Made by a program: the position numbers and the translations under genes. Shown piece by piece: positions 51,387 to 60,390 of a stretch of DNA of 64,000 bases. Every line of letters begins with the position of its first letter. Position 1 is the first letter of the stretch. The stretch comes from Williamsia phyllosphaerae. Its GTDB lineage: Bacteria; Actinomycetota; Actinomycetes; Mycobacteriales; Mycobacteriaceae. The notes beneath the pieces were generated by a model that ran no database searches, was not told the DNA's origin, and saw only the letters and a program-made list of their open reading frames with translations. The stretch is from positions 1,116,001 through 1,180,000 of the forward strand of contig NZ_BMCS01000001.1 in assembly GCF_014635305.1 (NCBI RefSeq), read 5' to 3'.

Positions 51387-51707
51387 TCAGCCCCTACCGC
51401 GGATCCTGGCCAGCAGCCCTGGCTTTCGCATCAGGTCTGTCCTACCGGGCAGCTGACGTTCCATCGCCGCGACAACCTGTTTGATCGACGGGTTGACCAT
51501 CGACTCGGTCCCGACGAACACGGTGGGGACGGTTTCGTCGCCGCCCGTCACCTGCCGCACCCGTTCGGCCGCCGACGGATCCGACCAGATGTCGAAATCG
51601 GTGGTCGCAATCCCTCGCAGCCGGATCTGGGTACGCAACTTCATGCAGAACGGGCACCCCGGGCGCCACGCCACCTCGACGCCGTCGACGAACGCTTGTG
51701 TACTCAT
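51387..51707 (-). CDS. Glutaredoxin-like / mycoredoxin-type protein
   Basis: This 106-residue thioredoxin-fold protein has the redox pair CPFC at residues 18-21 (WRPGCPFCMKLR), a conserved TVPTVFVG cis-proline segment and a C-terminal helix. It belongs to the glutaredoxin/NrdH-like proteins of actinobacteria, where mycothiol takes the place of glutathione. It is divergent from the DsbA-like gene with 35 bp between starts. A TAGAAC hexamer 7 nt before the ATG is a plausible -10. Confidence 0.87.
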   Translation of the reverse strand: MSTQAFVDGVEVAWRPGCPFCMKLRTQIRLRGIATTDFDIWSDPSAAERVRQVTGGDETVPTVFVGTESMVNPSIKQVVAAMERQLPGRTDLMRKPGLLARIRGRG

Positions 51708-51742
51708 GCGTTCAGTTCTACGCGGTGTGCTTGTGTGGACAC

Positions 51743-52471
51743 ATGGCCACCGCTGACATCAACTTCTACTTCGACCCCGTCTGCCCGTTCGCGTGGATGA
51801 CCAGCAAATGGGTCCGCATGGTGCAGAGGGAGCGCGACTACACCGTCGAGTGGCGGTTCATCTCGCTGCGACTCCTCAACTCCCACATCGACTACGCCGC
51901 GCACTTCCCACCGGAGTACGAGGCCGGCCACACCGCGGGGCTCCGGCTCCTCCGCGTGGCCGCGTCGGTTCGCGACCAGTACGGCCGCGACGGCGTCACC
52001 GCTCTCTACGCCGCGCTCGGCGAGAAGATCTTCGACTCCGAGCCCGTCCCCGACGAGGCCGAGGCGCACGAACGCCGCGGTACCACCGACTTCGTCGCGC
52101 CGATCCTCGACGACCTCGGCATGGGGTCGACGCACCTCGCGGCGCTCGACGACGACAAGTGGGACGCGGTGATCCAGGCCGAGACCGACGAGGCGCTCGG
52201 GCTCACCGGCAAGGACGTCGGGACACCGATCATCCACTTCCGACCGCCCGAGGGGGTCGCGTTCTTCGGTCCCGTGATCAGCCGCCTCCCCCGCGTGGAG
52301 GAGGCGGCCGAACTCTGGGATCACGTCATCGGGCTCGCGCAGTTCCCCGGCTTCGCCGAACTCAAGCGCAGCCTGCGCGAACGGCCCCAGCTCCGTGCAC
52401 TCGGCGTGAGCGACGAGGACACCGGTGTCACCGAGGACTGGCACGGAGGGTCGCGCCGCCAGAAGCGGTAG
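51743..52471 (+). CDS. DsbA-fold protein of the Rv2466c (mycothiol-dependent reductase) family
   Basis: This 242-residue DsbA-like protein shares with Rv2466c the N-terminal FYFDPVCPFAW, VEWRFISLRLLN and C-terminal GTPIIHF, FFGPVISRLPR and FAELKR. Rv2466c carries CPWC; here the second cysteine is Ala (C14-P-F-A17), so the chemistry would be monothiol. Rv2466c reduces nitro-prodrugs with mycothiol; that function is only a family hint here. No export signal is present, so it is cytosolic. Divergent pairing with the glutaredoxin-like gene supports a shared thiol-redox role. Confidence 0.85.
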   Translation: MATADINFYFDPVCPFAWMTSKWVRMVQRERDYTVEWRFISLRLLNSHIDYAAHFPPEYEAGHTAGLRLLRVAASVRDQYGRDGVTALYAALGEKIFDSEPVPDEAEAHERRGTTDFVAPILDDLGMGSTHLAALDDDKWDAVIQAETDEALGLTGKDVGTPIIHFRPPEGVAFFGPVISRLPRVEEAAELWDHVIGLAQFPGFAELKRSLRERPQLRALGVSDEDTGVTEDWHGGSRRQKR

Positions 52472-52489
52472 ACGACGCCCCGATGTCGG

Positions 52490-53155
52490 TCAGCTGAGCG
52501 CGTCGACCGCCGCGATGATGTCGGCCGTCTCGGTGCGGGTCGTGTAGTTCGGGTGCACGTCGATGAACGAGATCGTCCCGGCGGCGTCGAGCACGACGAC
52601 GGTCGGGAACGGCAGATCGGCGGTGCCGTCGGCGTTGTGCTCGGTGACGTCGAGCCCCAGCTGCTTCTGCGCGGCGATGGCGTCGGGGTTGTTGGGCGCG
52701 ATGATGCCAAGGTTTCCGGCCAATGTGTTGCCCGGGTCGGACAGGACCGTGAAGGTCAGCTCGTTGGACTCCTGCGCGCTGAGCGAGCCGTCTGGCTTCT
52801 GCGGGCTGATGGCGATCAGGGTCGCGCCGCGTTCGGTCAGTGCCGGCACGAGTTCACGCTGGTAGGCCCCCAACGCGACGTTGCAGTACGGACACCATGC
52901 GCCGCGGTAGAACACGAGAACGGCCGGACGCCCACCCAGCTCGCTGTGCAGACGGGTGGTGTCGCCCTGCGCGGTGACGAGGTCGACGTCGGCCACCGCC
53001 GTACCGACCGCGGCGACACCGGCGGGGGCGCCCGCGGAGTCGAGGTCGTCCCGGTCGGCGGCGAACGCCGCGCTGACCTCGGCCGGGAGTTGGGTGAGCG
53101 ACCCCTCGAGGGTTGCCGTCAGCTGCTGGGTCATCGAATCCTGCGATGTGGTCAT
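52490..53155 (-). CDS. Peroxiredoxin-like (AhpC/TSA) protein
   Basis: This 221-residue protein from ATG 53155 has a helical N-terminal extension of about 45 residues, then the peroxiredoxin fold with VFYRGAWCPYC (C88 and C91). The AWCPYC pair differs from the single peroxidatic Cys of classical AhpC and suggests a thioredoxin-like reductant or atypical Prx. TVVVLDAAGTISFIDVHPNYTTR closes the domain. It is divergent from a TetR gene, with an operator-like palindrome in the 107-bp gap, so it is probably repressed by that TetR. Confidence 0.86.
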   Translation of the reverse strand: MTTSQDSMTQQLTATLEGSLTQLPAEVSAAFAADRDDLDSAGAPAGVAAVGTAVADVDLVTAQGDTTRLHSELGGRPAVLVFYRGAWCPYCNVALGAYQRELVPALTERGATLIAISPQKPDGSLSAQESNELTFTVLSDPGNTLAGNLGIIAPNNPDAIAAQKQLGLDVTEHNADGTADLPFPTVVVLDAAGTISFIDVHPNYTTRTETADIIAAVDALS

Positions 53156-53227
53156 CGTCGGTCCTTGTCTGGTGTGCGGTTCCCCGGGGCGCGTCGCCGC
53201 GGTGACGCCAGCCTGCCCATCAGAAAC

Positions 53228-53238
53228 TGGACTGTCCA
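53228..53238. promoter_or_regulatory. Palindromic operator between peroxiredoxin-like gene and tetR
   Basis: TGGAC-T-GTCCA is a perfect 5-bp inverted repeat around one base. It covers the -35 position of the tetR promoter, whose -10 TACGCT is at 53251-53256, 6 nt before ATG 53263. Binding would block tetR and probably the divergent gene. Confidence 0.62.
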
Positions 53239-53262
53239 ATCCAGAAAACCTACGCTGGTGTG

Positions 53263-53892
53263 ATGACCGTCGACGCGCACCGCACGAACACCGGCCGACC
53301 GCTCACCGCCAGGGGTCGCGAGACGCGGGCGCGGATCGTGAACGCGGCGGCCGAGTTGATGCTCGACACCGGCGTGGCGGGCACGACCATGGAGGACGTC
53401 CGTGCCCGCGCCGGGGTGAGCAGTTCGCAGATCTATCACTACTTCGCAGACAAGGACGCGCTGGTGCACGCGGTGATCGCGCACCAGGACGAGACGATCG
53501 TCGGTGCGCACGAGGCGATGTTCGCCGAACTCGACTCGATCGATGGCTTACGACGGTGGTGCGCCTGGATCGTCGAGTACCAGCGCCTCGGCGGGTGTTC
53601 GGGTGGATGTCCACTGGGATCGCTGGGCGTGCAGGTCGCCGAGATCGATCCGGATGCGCGCGCCGGTGTCGCACAGGCGCTGTCGCGGTGGGAGCGGGCG
53701 ATTCGACGTGGCTACGAGTCGATGCGCACCGGCGGCGTCCTGCGCGGCGACGTCGACACCGAGTCATTGGCCAGGTCGACGCTCGCATCCCTGCAGGGCG
53801 GCCTGCTGATGGCCCAGATCCACCGCGACACCGCCCCGTTGGAGGCCGCTCTCGACGCGGTCGTCGCCCACGCGCGACTGCTTGCCCGCTGA
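53263..53892 (+). CDS. TetR family regulator
   Basis: This 209-residue regulator has a basic N-terminal tail, an HTH at about residues 35-62 (TTMEDVRARAGVSSSQIYHYF), and a ligand domain with a Cys-Gly-rich segment LGGCSGGCPLGSLG. Two nearby cysteines there could sense oxidants or electrophiles, which is inference. It is divergent from the peroxiredoxin-like gene and probably autoregulated through TGGACTGTCCA. A leaderless transcript is expected from TACGCT 6 nt before the ATG; GTG 53260 is less likely. The GG(C)SGGCPLGS pattern recurs in TetR proteins beside NAD(P)H reductases. Confidence 0.87.
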   Translation: MTVDAHRTNTGRPLTARGRETRARIVNAAAELMLDTGVAGTTMEDVRARAGVSSSQIYHYFADKDALVHAVIAHQDETIVGAHEAMFAELDSIDGLRRWCAWIVEYQRLGGCSGGCPLGSLGVQVAEIDPDARAGVAQALSRWERAIRRGYESMRTGGVLRGDVDTESLARSTLASLQGGLLMAQIHRDTAPLEAALDAVVAHARLLAR

Positions 53893-53898
53893 ATCCCG

Positions 53899-54897
53899 CT
53901 AGGTGGTGGCCGGGGCGTTCGCGTTCTCACGTTCATCGACCGGGTCGCGACTGAGCCGCCCCGCCCACCAGGCACACATCATCAGCTGGATCTGATGGAA
54001 AACCAACAGCGGCAACACGATCAGCCCCACGTTGCTGCCCGAGAACAGCACCGCGGCCATCGGCAGCCCGGTGGCCAGACTCTTCTTCGTCCCGCAGAAC
54101 TGGATCGCGATGGTGTCGGCGCGGTCGAAATGCAGGCGCCGTCCGGCGAATCCGGTGAGCCACAGCAGCGCCCCGACGAGGACGATCGACCCGGCGATCA
54201 GCACCAGCACCTGCCACCACTGCACCGTCGACCAGATGTGCTCGCGCATCCCTTCGCTGAACGCCGAGTAGACGACGAGCACGATCGATCCGCGGTCGAC
54301 CAGCTTTGTCGGCTTCGCGTGCCGGGTGAGCCATCCGCCGATCAGCGGTCGCGCGAGTTGTCCGACGATGAACGGAACGAGGATCTCGAGGACGATCGTC
54401 AGGATCGAGGTCCACGAGATCGTGATGCCCCCGGTGCTGGAGATGAGCGCCACCACGAGCAGCGGCGTGAGCACGACGCCGAGCAGGTTCGACGCCGACG
54501 CGCTGACGATCGCCCCGGCGACGTTGCCGCGGGCGATGGAGGTGAACGCGATGGACGACTGCACCGTCGACGGCACGAGGCACAGGAAGAGCACGCCGGT
54601 GTAGACGTCGTCGCCGAGTACGTGCGGTGCGATCGGTTTGAGCGCGAGACCGATCAGGGGGAACAGGGCGAACGTGAAGGCCAGGATCGTCAGGTGCAGA
54701 CGCCAGTGCCGCAGCCCTTCGAGCGCCTCGCGTGGGTGCATGCGCGCGCCGTAGAGGAAGAACAGCAGGGCGATGGCGGCCACGACGACCCACGAGGTGA
54801 TGTCGGCGAACTCTCCGCGGGCGGGGAGCAGCGTCGCGACGCCCACCGTGGCCAGGATGGCCAGGATGAAGCCGTCGATGTGGAGTCGTTTGAGCAC
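53899..54897 (-). CDS. SBF-like (bile acid:Na+ symporter family) transporter
   Basis: A 332-residue membrane protein with about ten helices of the SBF-like/BART superfamily. Typical segments are FLYGARMHPREALEGLRHWRLH, the unwound-helix motif LVPSTVQSSIAFTSIARGN and the second FCGTKKSLATGLPMAAVLF. Solutes in this branch are mostly unknown (organic anions, pantothenate or similar). GTG 54897 is chosen; open sequence further upstream overlaps the SdpI gene in another frame. Its 3' end nearly abuts the tetR stop. Confidence 0.87.
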   Translation of the reverse strand: MLKRLHIDGFILAILATVGVATLLPARGEFADITSWVVVAAIALLFFLYGARMHPREALEGLRHWRLHLTILAFTFALFPLIGLALKPIAPHVLGDDVYTGVLFLCLVPSTVQSSIAFTSIARGNVAGAIVSASASNLLGVVLTPLLVVALISSTGGITISWTSILTIVLEILVPFIVGQLARPLIGGWLTRHAKPTKLVDRGSIVLVVYSAFSEGMREHIWSTVQWWQVLVLIAGSIVLVGALLWLTGFAGRRLHFDRADTIAIQFCGTKKSLATGLPMAAVLFSGSNVGLIVLPLLVFHQIQLMMCAWWAGRLSRDPVDERENANAPATT

Positions 54898-54913
54898 GCG
54901 ACCCTCGCGGTGT

Positions 54914-55360
54914 CTACGAGACGCTGGTGGACGACGCGCCGGGAGCCGCGCACGCCCCCGACAGTGCGCAGCTACCGCACCCTCCGCCGGTGCCACAGCT
55001 GTCGGACTGGTCCCAGTCCGGCACACGCGCCGCGGCGCGCAGACCGAAGGAGCTGGCCGCTCCGAGGATGACCAGCGCGGCGACCAGGCCGACCAGCGCG
55101 AACGCCAGTCCGACCCCTCCTGCGGAGCCGATCCCGATGACCCCGGCCAGCGCGAGGATGACCGCGCCACCCACCAGGCCCGGCCCGGCGACGACGTGCG
55201 CGACGGCGAACGTCTCGTCCGACCGCAGCGTCACGGGGGTACGGATCCCGACGAAGCGATTACGGGGCAGGCGCCGCATCAGTCCGAGCACACCGGTCAC
55301 GCCGAAGGCGACAGCGAGCACGAAGTCGGCGACAGAGATACCGACGGCAACAGAATTCAC
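54914..55360 (-). CDS. SdpI family membrane protein with Cys-rich tail
   Basis: This 148-residue protein from GTG 55360 has three or four membrane helices and the SdpI-type segment [25 protein letters not shown]. SdpI proteins include immunity factors against the SdpC toxin, but many actinobacterial members stand alone. The C-terminal tail holds a Cys/Gly cluster ([18 protein letters not shown]), unusual for the family, which might bind a metal. The transcript is likely leaderless from TATCAT. It is divergent from leuS (62 bp between starts) and is followed 16 bp later by the transporter gene. Confidence 0.85.
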   Translation of the reverse strand: MNSVAVGISVADFVLAVAFGVTGVLGLMRRLPRNRFVGIRTPVTLRSDETFAVAHVVAGPGLVGGAVILALAGVIGIGSAGGVGLAFALVGLVAALVILGAASSFGLRAAARVPDWDQSDSCGTGGGCGSCALSGACAAPGASSTSVS

Positions 55361-55366
55361 TCCTCG

Positions 55367-55372
55367 ATGATA
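55367..55372 (-). promoter_or_regulatory. -10 box for leaderless sdpI-like transcript
   Basis: TATCAT, close to the SigA consensus TATAAT, ends 6 nt before GTG 55360 on the minus strand. Confidence 0.62.
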
Positions 55373-55410
55373 CGAGCGACACCGCCAACCGTCACTGTCA
55401 GGGGACGCTT

Positions 55411-55416
55411 TACGCT
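55411..55416 (+). promoter_or_regulatory. -10 box for leaderless leuS transcript
   Basis: TACGCT ends 6 nt before GTG 55423. The short distance leaves no room for a T-box or leader peptide in the leuS message. Confidence 0.65.
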
Positions 55417-55422
55417 GGTCAG

Positions 55423-58248
55423 GTGACTGAGTACCGCTACACCGCCCAGCTGGCCGGCGAGATCGAAGAGCGCTGGCAGCGGAACTGGAACGACAACCGG
55501 AGCTTCGAGGCCCCCAATCCGGTGGGCCCGCTGGCCGGTGATCTCTCCACATTCGCCCGGGGTGCGGCCAGCGGAAAGCTGTTCATCCAGGACATGTTCC
55601 CGTACCCGTCGGGCGCAGGCCTGCACGTCGGTCACCCGCTCGGCTTCATCGCCAGCGACGTCTACGCGCGCTTCCACCGCATGGACGGCGCCAACGTGCT
55701 CCACACCATGGGCTTCGACTCGTTCGGCCTGCCCGCCGAGCAGTACGCCGTGCAGACCGGTACCCACCCCCGCACGACCACCAAGGCGAACATCGAGCGC
55801 TACCTCGCGCAGATCCGTCGCCTCGGGCTCGGGCACGACGAGCGTCGCCGGGTGGCGACGACGGACCTGGAGTTCTACCGCTGGACGCAGTGGATCTTCC
55901 TTCAGATCTACAACGCCTGGTACGACACCGACCTGGGCCGCGCACGGCGGATCGACGAGCTGATCGCCGAGTTCGACTCCGGCGCGCGCACCCCGGCCGA
56001 CGGTTCGGTGTGGGCCGATCTCGACTCGGCCGGTCGCGCCACCGTCATCGACGGATACCGCCTGGTCTACCAGTCGGATTCGATGGTGAACTGGTGCCCG
56101 GGTCTGGGCACGGTGCTGGCCAACGAGGAGGTCACCGCCGACGGGCGCAGCGATCGCGGTAACTTCCCCGTCTTCCGGAAACGACTGCGGCAGTGGATGA
56201 TGCGGATCACTGCGTACTCCGACCGTCTCATCGACGACCTCGACCTGCTGGACTGGCCGGACAAGGTCAAGGCCATGCAGCAGAACTGGATCGGCCGGTC
56301 CCGGGGCGCCCAGGTCGCTTTCCCGGTCCCCGGTTCCGACGCCGCGATCGAGGTCTTCACCACCCGACCCGACACCCTGTTCGGCGCTACCTACATGGTG
56401 CTGGCCCCCGAGCATCCCCTGGTCGACGCACTGACCGCCGACTCGTGGCCCGCCGATGTCGACGAGCGCTGGACCGGTGGCGCCGCCGACCCGGCCGCTG
56501 CGATCGAACAGTACCGCGCGGGCATCGCGGCGAAGTCGGATCTCGAGCGTCAGGAGAACAAGGAGAAGACCGGTGTCTTCACCGGCGGTTACGCCGTCAA
56601 CCCGGTCGACGGACGCCAGATCCCGGTGTTCATCGCCGATTACGTCCTGATCGGATACGGCACCGGTGCGATCATGGCCGTGCCGGCGCACGATCCGCGT
56701 GACCACGAGTTCGCCACCGCGTTCGGTTTGCCCATCGTCGAGGTGATCGGGTCCGAGCAAGGCGTCCTCGACGCCGCGTTCACCGGCGACGGCGCCATCG
56801 TCAACTCGGGCTTCCTCGACGGCCTGCGGGTCGACGCCGCCAAGGCCACGATCATCGAGTGGCTGGAGAAGCAGGGCGCGGGCACCGGCACGGTGCAGTA
56901 CAAGCTGCGCGACTGGCTCTTCGCCCGTCAGCGCTACTGGGGCGAACCCTTCCCCATTGTCTACGACGCTGCGGGAGAACCGCATCCGATCCCCGAGGCC
57001 GATCTCCCGGTGGCGTTGCCCGAGGTCGCCGACTTCGCGCCGGTGTCCTTTGACCCCGACGACGCCGACAGCGTGCCCTCTCCCCCGCTGGCCAAGGCCA
57101 CCGACTGGGTCAACGTCGATCTCGACCTCGGTGACGGCCTACAGCACTACACCCGCGACACCAACGTCATGCCGCAGTGGGCGGGCAGCTCGTGGTACCA
57201 GCTGCGCTACATCGACCCCACGAACTCAGAACAGTTCTGCGCCAAGGAGAACGAGGCGTACTGGATGGGACCGCAGACCGACGTCCACGGTCCGGACGAC
57301 CCCGGTGGTCTCGACCTGTACGTCGGCGGTGTCGAACACGCCGTCCTGCATCTGCTCTACTCACGCTTCTGGCACAAGGTGCTCTTCGACCTGGGCTACG
57401 TCACGTCGAAGGAGCCGTACCGAAAGCTGTACAACCAGGGCATGATCCAGGCGTTCGCCTACACCGACGCCCGCGGGGTCTACGTGCCCGCGGAGGAGGT
57501 CGAAGAGCGCGACGGCGGGTTCTTCTACGAAGGGCAACCGGTCAACCGCGAGTACGGCAAGATGGGCAAGTCGCTCAAGAACTCCGTTGCGCCCGACGAC
57601 ATCTGCCGCGACTACGGCGCTGACACGCTGCGTGTCTACGAGCTGTCGATGGGCCCGCTCGATCAGTCCCGCCCCTGGGCCACGAAGGACGTGGTCGGCG
57701 CGCAACGGTTCCTGCAGCGGGTGTGGCGTCTCGTCGTCGACGAGGAGACCGGTGAGGTCCGCGTCACCGACGCCGCGCCGAGTGAGTCGGCGAACAAGCT
57801 GCTGCACAAGACGATCGCGGGTGTCCGCGACGATTACGCCGCACTGCGCGACAACACTGCGGTGGCCAAACTGATCGAGCTGACCAACCACCTAACCAAG
57901 GAGTACGCAAAGGGCGCACCGCGCGACGTGGTCGAACCGTTGTTGCTGATGCTGGCTCCGGTCGCCCCGCACATCGCCGAGGAACTGTGGGGACGGCTGG
58001 GCCACACCGCGCCGCTGGCGCGCGGACCGTTCCCCGTCGCCGACGCGGCGTTGCTGGTGGAGGACACCGTCGAGATCCCGATCCAGGTGAAGGGCAAGGT
58101 GCGCAGCCGCATCACCATCGCAGTCGACGCAGACGAGGCGTCTGTCACCGCAACGGCTCTGGCCGACGAGAAGATCGCACCGTTGCTCGACGGCGAACCC
58201 CGCAAGGTGATCTACGTGCCAGGCAAGATGATCAACATCGTTCCCTGA
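55423..58248 (+). CDS. leuS: Leucyl-tRNA synthetase
   Basis: A complete 941-residue class I synthetase that charges tRNA-Leu. The HIGH motif appears as [14 protein letters not shown] near residue 66-79, the CP1 editing domain follows ([21 protein letters not shown] and [19 protein letters not shown]), and the KMSKS motif is KMGKSLKNS at about residue 713. The C-terminal anticodon and tail domains are present. Rv0041 counterpart; its neighbour order (YqgE and MFS upstream at 39-41 kb) is only partly kept because other genes intervene. Confidence 0.98.
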   Translation: MTEYRYTAQLAGEIEERWQRNWNDNRSFEAPNPVGPLAGDLSTFARGAASGKLFIQDMFPYPSGAGLHVGHPLGFIASDVYARFHRMDGANVLHTMGFDSFGLPAEQYAVQTGTHPRTTTKANIERYLAQIRRLGLGHDERRRVATTDLEFYRWTQWIFLQIYNAWYDTDLGRARRIDELIAEFDSGARTPADGSVWADLDSAGRATVIDGYRLVYQSDSMVNWCPGLGTVLANEEVTADGRSDRGNFPVFRKRLRQWMMRITAYSDRLIDDLDLLDWPDKVKAMQQNWIGRSRGAQVAFPVPGSDAAIEVFTTRPDTLFGATYMVLAPEHPLVDALTADSWPADVDERWTGGAADPAAAIEQYRAGIAAKSDLERQENKEKTGVFTGGYAVNPVDGRQIPVFIADYVLIGYGTGAIMAVPAHDPRDHEFATAFGLPIVEVIGSEQGVLDAAFTGDGAIVNSGFLDGLRVDAAKATIIEWLEKQGAGTGTVQYKLRDWLFARQRYWGEPFPIVYDAAGEPHPIPEADLPVALPEVADFAPVSFDPDDADSVPSPPLAKATDWVNVDLDLGDGLQHYTRDTNVMPQWAGSSWYQLRYIDPTNSEQFCAKENEAYWMGPQTDVHGPDDPGGLDLYVGGVEHAVLHLLYSRFWHKVLFDLGYVTSKEPYRKLYNQGMIQAFAYTDARGVYVPAEEVEERDGGFFYEGQPVNREYGKMGKSLKNSVAPDDICRDYGADTLRVYELSMGPLDQSRPWATKDVVGAQRFLQRVWRLVVDEETGEVRVTDAAPSESANKLLHKTIAGVRDDYAALRDNTAVAKLIELTNHLTKEYAKGAPRDVVEPLLLMLAPVAPHIAEELWGRLGHTAPLARGPFPVADAALLVEDTVEIPIQVKGKVRSRITIAVDADEASVTATALADEKIAPLLDGEPRKVIYVPGKMINIVP

Positions 58249-58265
58249 TTCGTTGGGGCGGCCCG

Positions 58266-59495
58266 TCAGCCGAAGCGCTCGGCCAACCACTGCCCGATGT
58301 CGGCGGCGGCCAGGCTCGCGCCAGTCGGGGCGCCGTCGCTGATGGGTCCGCCGAAATGCGTTCCGGCGACGCATGTGCGGGTGACGTCGGCGGCGCCGAT
58401 GGCCTCGGTCATCGCCGTTGCATCCTCGGGGAAACATGCCTGGTCGCCGCTGAGCTCGACGAACAGCGACGGCACCGTGATGCCGGGGGCGCATCGGAGG
58501 AAGTCGGCATTCGTCGACAGACCGGACCACGTCGACAACCACGCGTCCGGGGTGCTGAACCGTGCGAAGCCGACCAGACCGGAGTTCGTGAGGTCCGGCC
58601 GCCGACCGAACAGAGATCCGTAGGGTCGGTCGTTCGGACTGAGCGAGAGATCGGTGAACCGCAGGTCGGCGTCGGTCCGGTACACCGTGAGCACGCGCGG
58701 GACCAGCGCCGCGCGACGGTCTCTCGCGTCCCCGCTGTCCTTGTGCCGACGCCGTGCGGTCGCCGCCTCGGCCACCCGGTCGAGGGCAATCTGGTCGAGA
58801 CGTTCGACCCGCGCACGCTGCGCCGCTCGGTACCGCCGGATGAAATCGTCCGGGTACTGCGCACTGTGTGGGGGTTCGGCGAACCCGTTGTCCGGATCGA
58901 ACGGATCGAGGGTCGGGTCGACCGAGAGCGGGTCGGATTCGTCGACCACCGAGGGATCGATGAGGCGGAGCAGCAGCGCACCCTGCCCCGGGTGCGGCGC
59001 CATGAACACGGCACCGTCGGGCGCGGGCATGTCGGCCGACGCGAGATCGATCGGTCGACCGGCCGGTGTCCGACTCAGGCGAAGTTCCGGGGACAGTCCG
59101 GCCTGCTGGTGGTAGAACGCGAACAGCGTACCACCGCCGGAATGGCCAACTGTCACAACATGATCGAAGTCGGCGTCGCGGAGGAACACCTGGCCTGCGG
59201 CCGCGTCGAGCAGCGCCTGCTCATGGACCAGCGCAATGTCGTTGTTGGGGGAGCGCGTGCCCTGTGTCCACACCCCGAACCCGCGGGCCAGCAGCTCCGG
59301 GACCAGGACGTGGTGCGTCAGATCTTGGCGGGGGTGCATCAGCGCGACAACGGTCCGTGCGCCGGGGACTGTCCGCAGGACGCCGGCGACCTTCGCGCCG
59401 TCTGATGTCGTCAACTCGTGGACCGAGGTGACGGTGTTCGCCGGGGCCTGCGCCGCGTCGATGTACCGGCCCGCGCCGAGGCGGGTGACGGTCAC
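58266..59495 (-). CDS. Alpha/beta-hydrolase
   Basis: A 409-residue alpha/beta-hydrolase with the nucleophile elbow GHSGGGTLFAFY. Before it are VVALMHPRQDLTHHVLVPELLARGFGVWTQGTRS, where HPRQD may form the oxyanion region, and the catalytic His is likely in AGTHFGGP near the C-terminus. A long insert (about 180-290) is rich in Arg and Asp. GTG 59495 overlaps the preceding stop as GTGA, so it is the last gene of the maleate-isomerase-like operon. An esterase, lactonase or C-C hydrolase role in that catabolic path is plausible. It converges on leuS. Confidence 0.82.
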   Translation of the reverse strand: MTVTRLGAGRYIDAAQAPANTVTSVHELTTSDGAKVAGVLRTVPGARTVVALMHPRQDLTHHVLVPELLARGFGVWTQGTRSPNNDIALVHEQALLDAAAGQVFLRDADFDHVVTVGHSGGGTLFAFYHQQAGLSPELRLSRTPAGRPIDLASADMPAPDGAVFMAPHPGQGALLLRLIDPSVVDESDPLSVDPTLDPFDPDNGFAEPPHSAQYPDDFIRRYRAAQRARVERLDQIALDRVAEAATARRRHKDSGDARDRRAALVPRVLTVYRTDADLRFTDLSLSPNDRPYGSLFGRRPDLTNSGLVGFARFSTPDAWLSTWSGLSTNADFLRCAPGITVPSLFVELSGDQACFPEDATAMTEAIGAADVTRTCVAGTHFGGPISDGAPTGASLAAADIGQWLAERFG

Positions 59496-59737
59496 GACCC
59501 CACGACGCGCATGGCGTCCTTGTCCCACTGCGTGATCCGGCTCTCCTGAAGGCCGGCGACGCTGCTGTACCAGACCGCGTGCCGACACCCGGTCGCGCGA
59601 CGGTCGATGACGATGTCGGTGTCGGAGACGATCCGGAAGTAGGGCCCGACGTGATCGACCACGACCGAGGGGTCTTTGTCCGCGACCGCGGCGAGGTCGT
59701 GGTTCTCCGGGATGTCGAGCACGTACAGGGTGGTCAC
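59492..59737 (-). CDS. Small unknown protein in catabolic operon, 81 residues
   Basis: Not recognised. It begins at GTG 59737, overlapping the VOC stop as GTGA, and ends overlapping the hydrolase start, so it is certainly read within the operon. The sequence VTTLYVLDIPENHDLAAVAD, then HVGPYFRIVSDTDIVIDRRATG suggests a small beta-rich module without membrane segments. It may be a subunit or small enzyme of the same pathway. Confidence 0.72.
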   Translation of the reverse strand: MTTLYVLDIPENHDLAAVADKDPSVVVDHVGPYFRIVSDTDIVIDRRATGCRHAVWYSSVAGLQESRITQWDKDAMRVVGS

Positions 59738-60372
59738 CGCGCCACCACCTCCTCGTCGGACGGGACCCACTGTGCGGCACGCTCGACGATGAGCTCGGCC
59801 TTGCGCGCGAGCAGGTTCGCCATGCTGGGATCCGGGCCGCGCACGACGTCGACCAGGGCGTCGATGGTCAGCTCCGCGTCGAGGTCTTCCTGCGGCGTCA
59901 CCGGTCGCATCGCCCTGGTGATCTCGATCATGTAGCCGTTGGGGTCGTGGGTGTAGATGGACTCGATGGTCTCGTGCTGGATCTGCATCTCGACCGGCCA
60001 GTTGCTGCTGTCGAGCCGGCGGCGGTACTCGAGCAGGTCGTCCTCGTCGTCGACGTGGATGGCCAGGTGTCGAGACCGGATGAAGAAGATCGGGACGTCG
60101 TCGGCGAAGCGCGAGTAGGCGTCGCCCTGCGGTCCACCCTCGAACGGTTCGAGTCCGAAGTAGTAGAAGAACGCCAGCCGGTCGTCGTTGCCGATGTCGA
60201 AGAAGAAGTGGATGAAGTCGGGATGCTTTTCCGGCCCCCAGCCCGCCGCGCAGATCGAGTGCACGACCGGGAAGCCGAGGACGTCACGGTAGAACTCGAC
60301 GGTTCCGGCCGGGTCGAACGTCGGGTAGGCGACGTGGTCGACGCCTCGGACCTTGTGATTCAGTTCAGGCAT
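59734..60372 (-). CDS. VOC/glyoxalase-fold dioxygenase-like protein
   Basis: This 212-residue vicinal-oxygen-chelate protein has metal-ligand candidates H13 in VRGVDHVAYPTFD, a histidine in SRHLAIHVDD, and a C-terminal glutamate in DPNGYMIEIT, the three positions used by extradiol dioxygenases and glyoxalases. FYRDVLGFPVVHS is the classical first beta-alpha unit. A C-terminal helical extension of about 50 residues is extra. It follows the maleate-isomerase-like gene by 18 bp and is coupled to the 81-residue gene. Confidence 0.85.
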   Translation of the reverse strand: MPELNHKVRGVDHVAYPTFDPAGTVEFYRDVLGFPVVHSICAAGWGPEKHPDFIHFFFDIGNDDRLAFFYYFGLEPFEGGPQGDAYSRFADDVPIFFIRSRHLAIHVDDEDDLLEYRRRLDSSNWPVEMQIQHETIESIYTHDPNGYMIEITRAMRPVTPQEDLDAELTIDALVDVVRGPDPSMANLLARKAELIVERAAQWVPSDEEVVAR

Positions 60373-60390
60373 GTTGCTCTCCTTGCAGTT

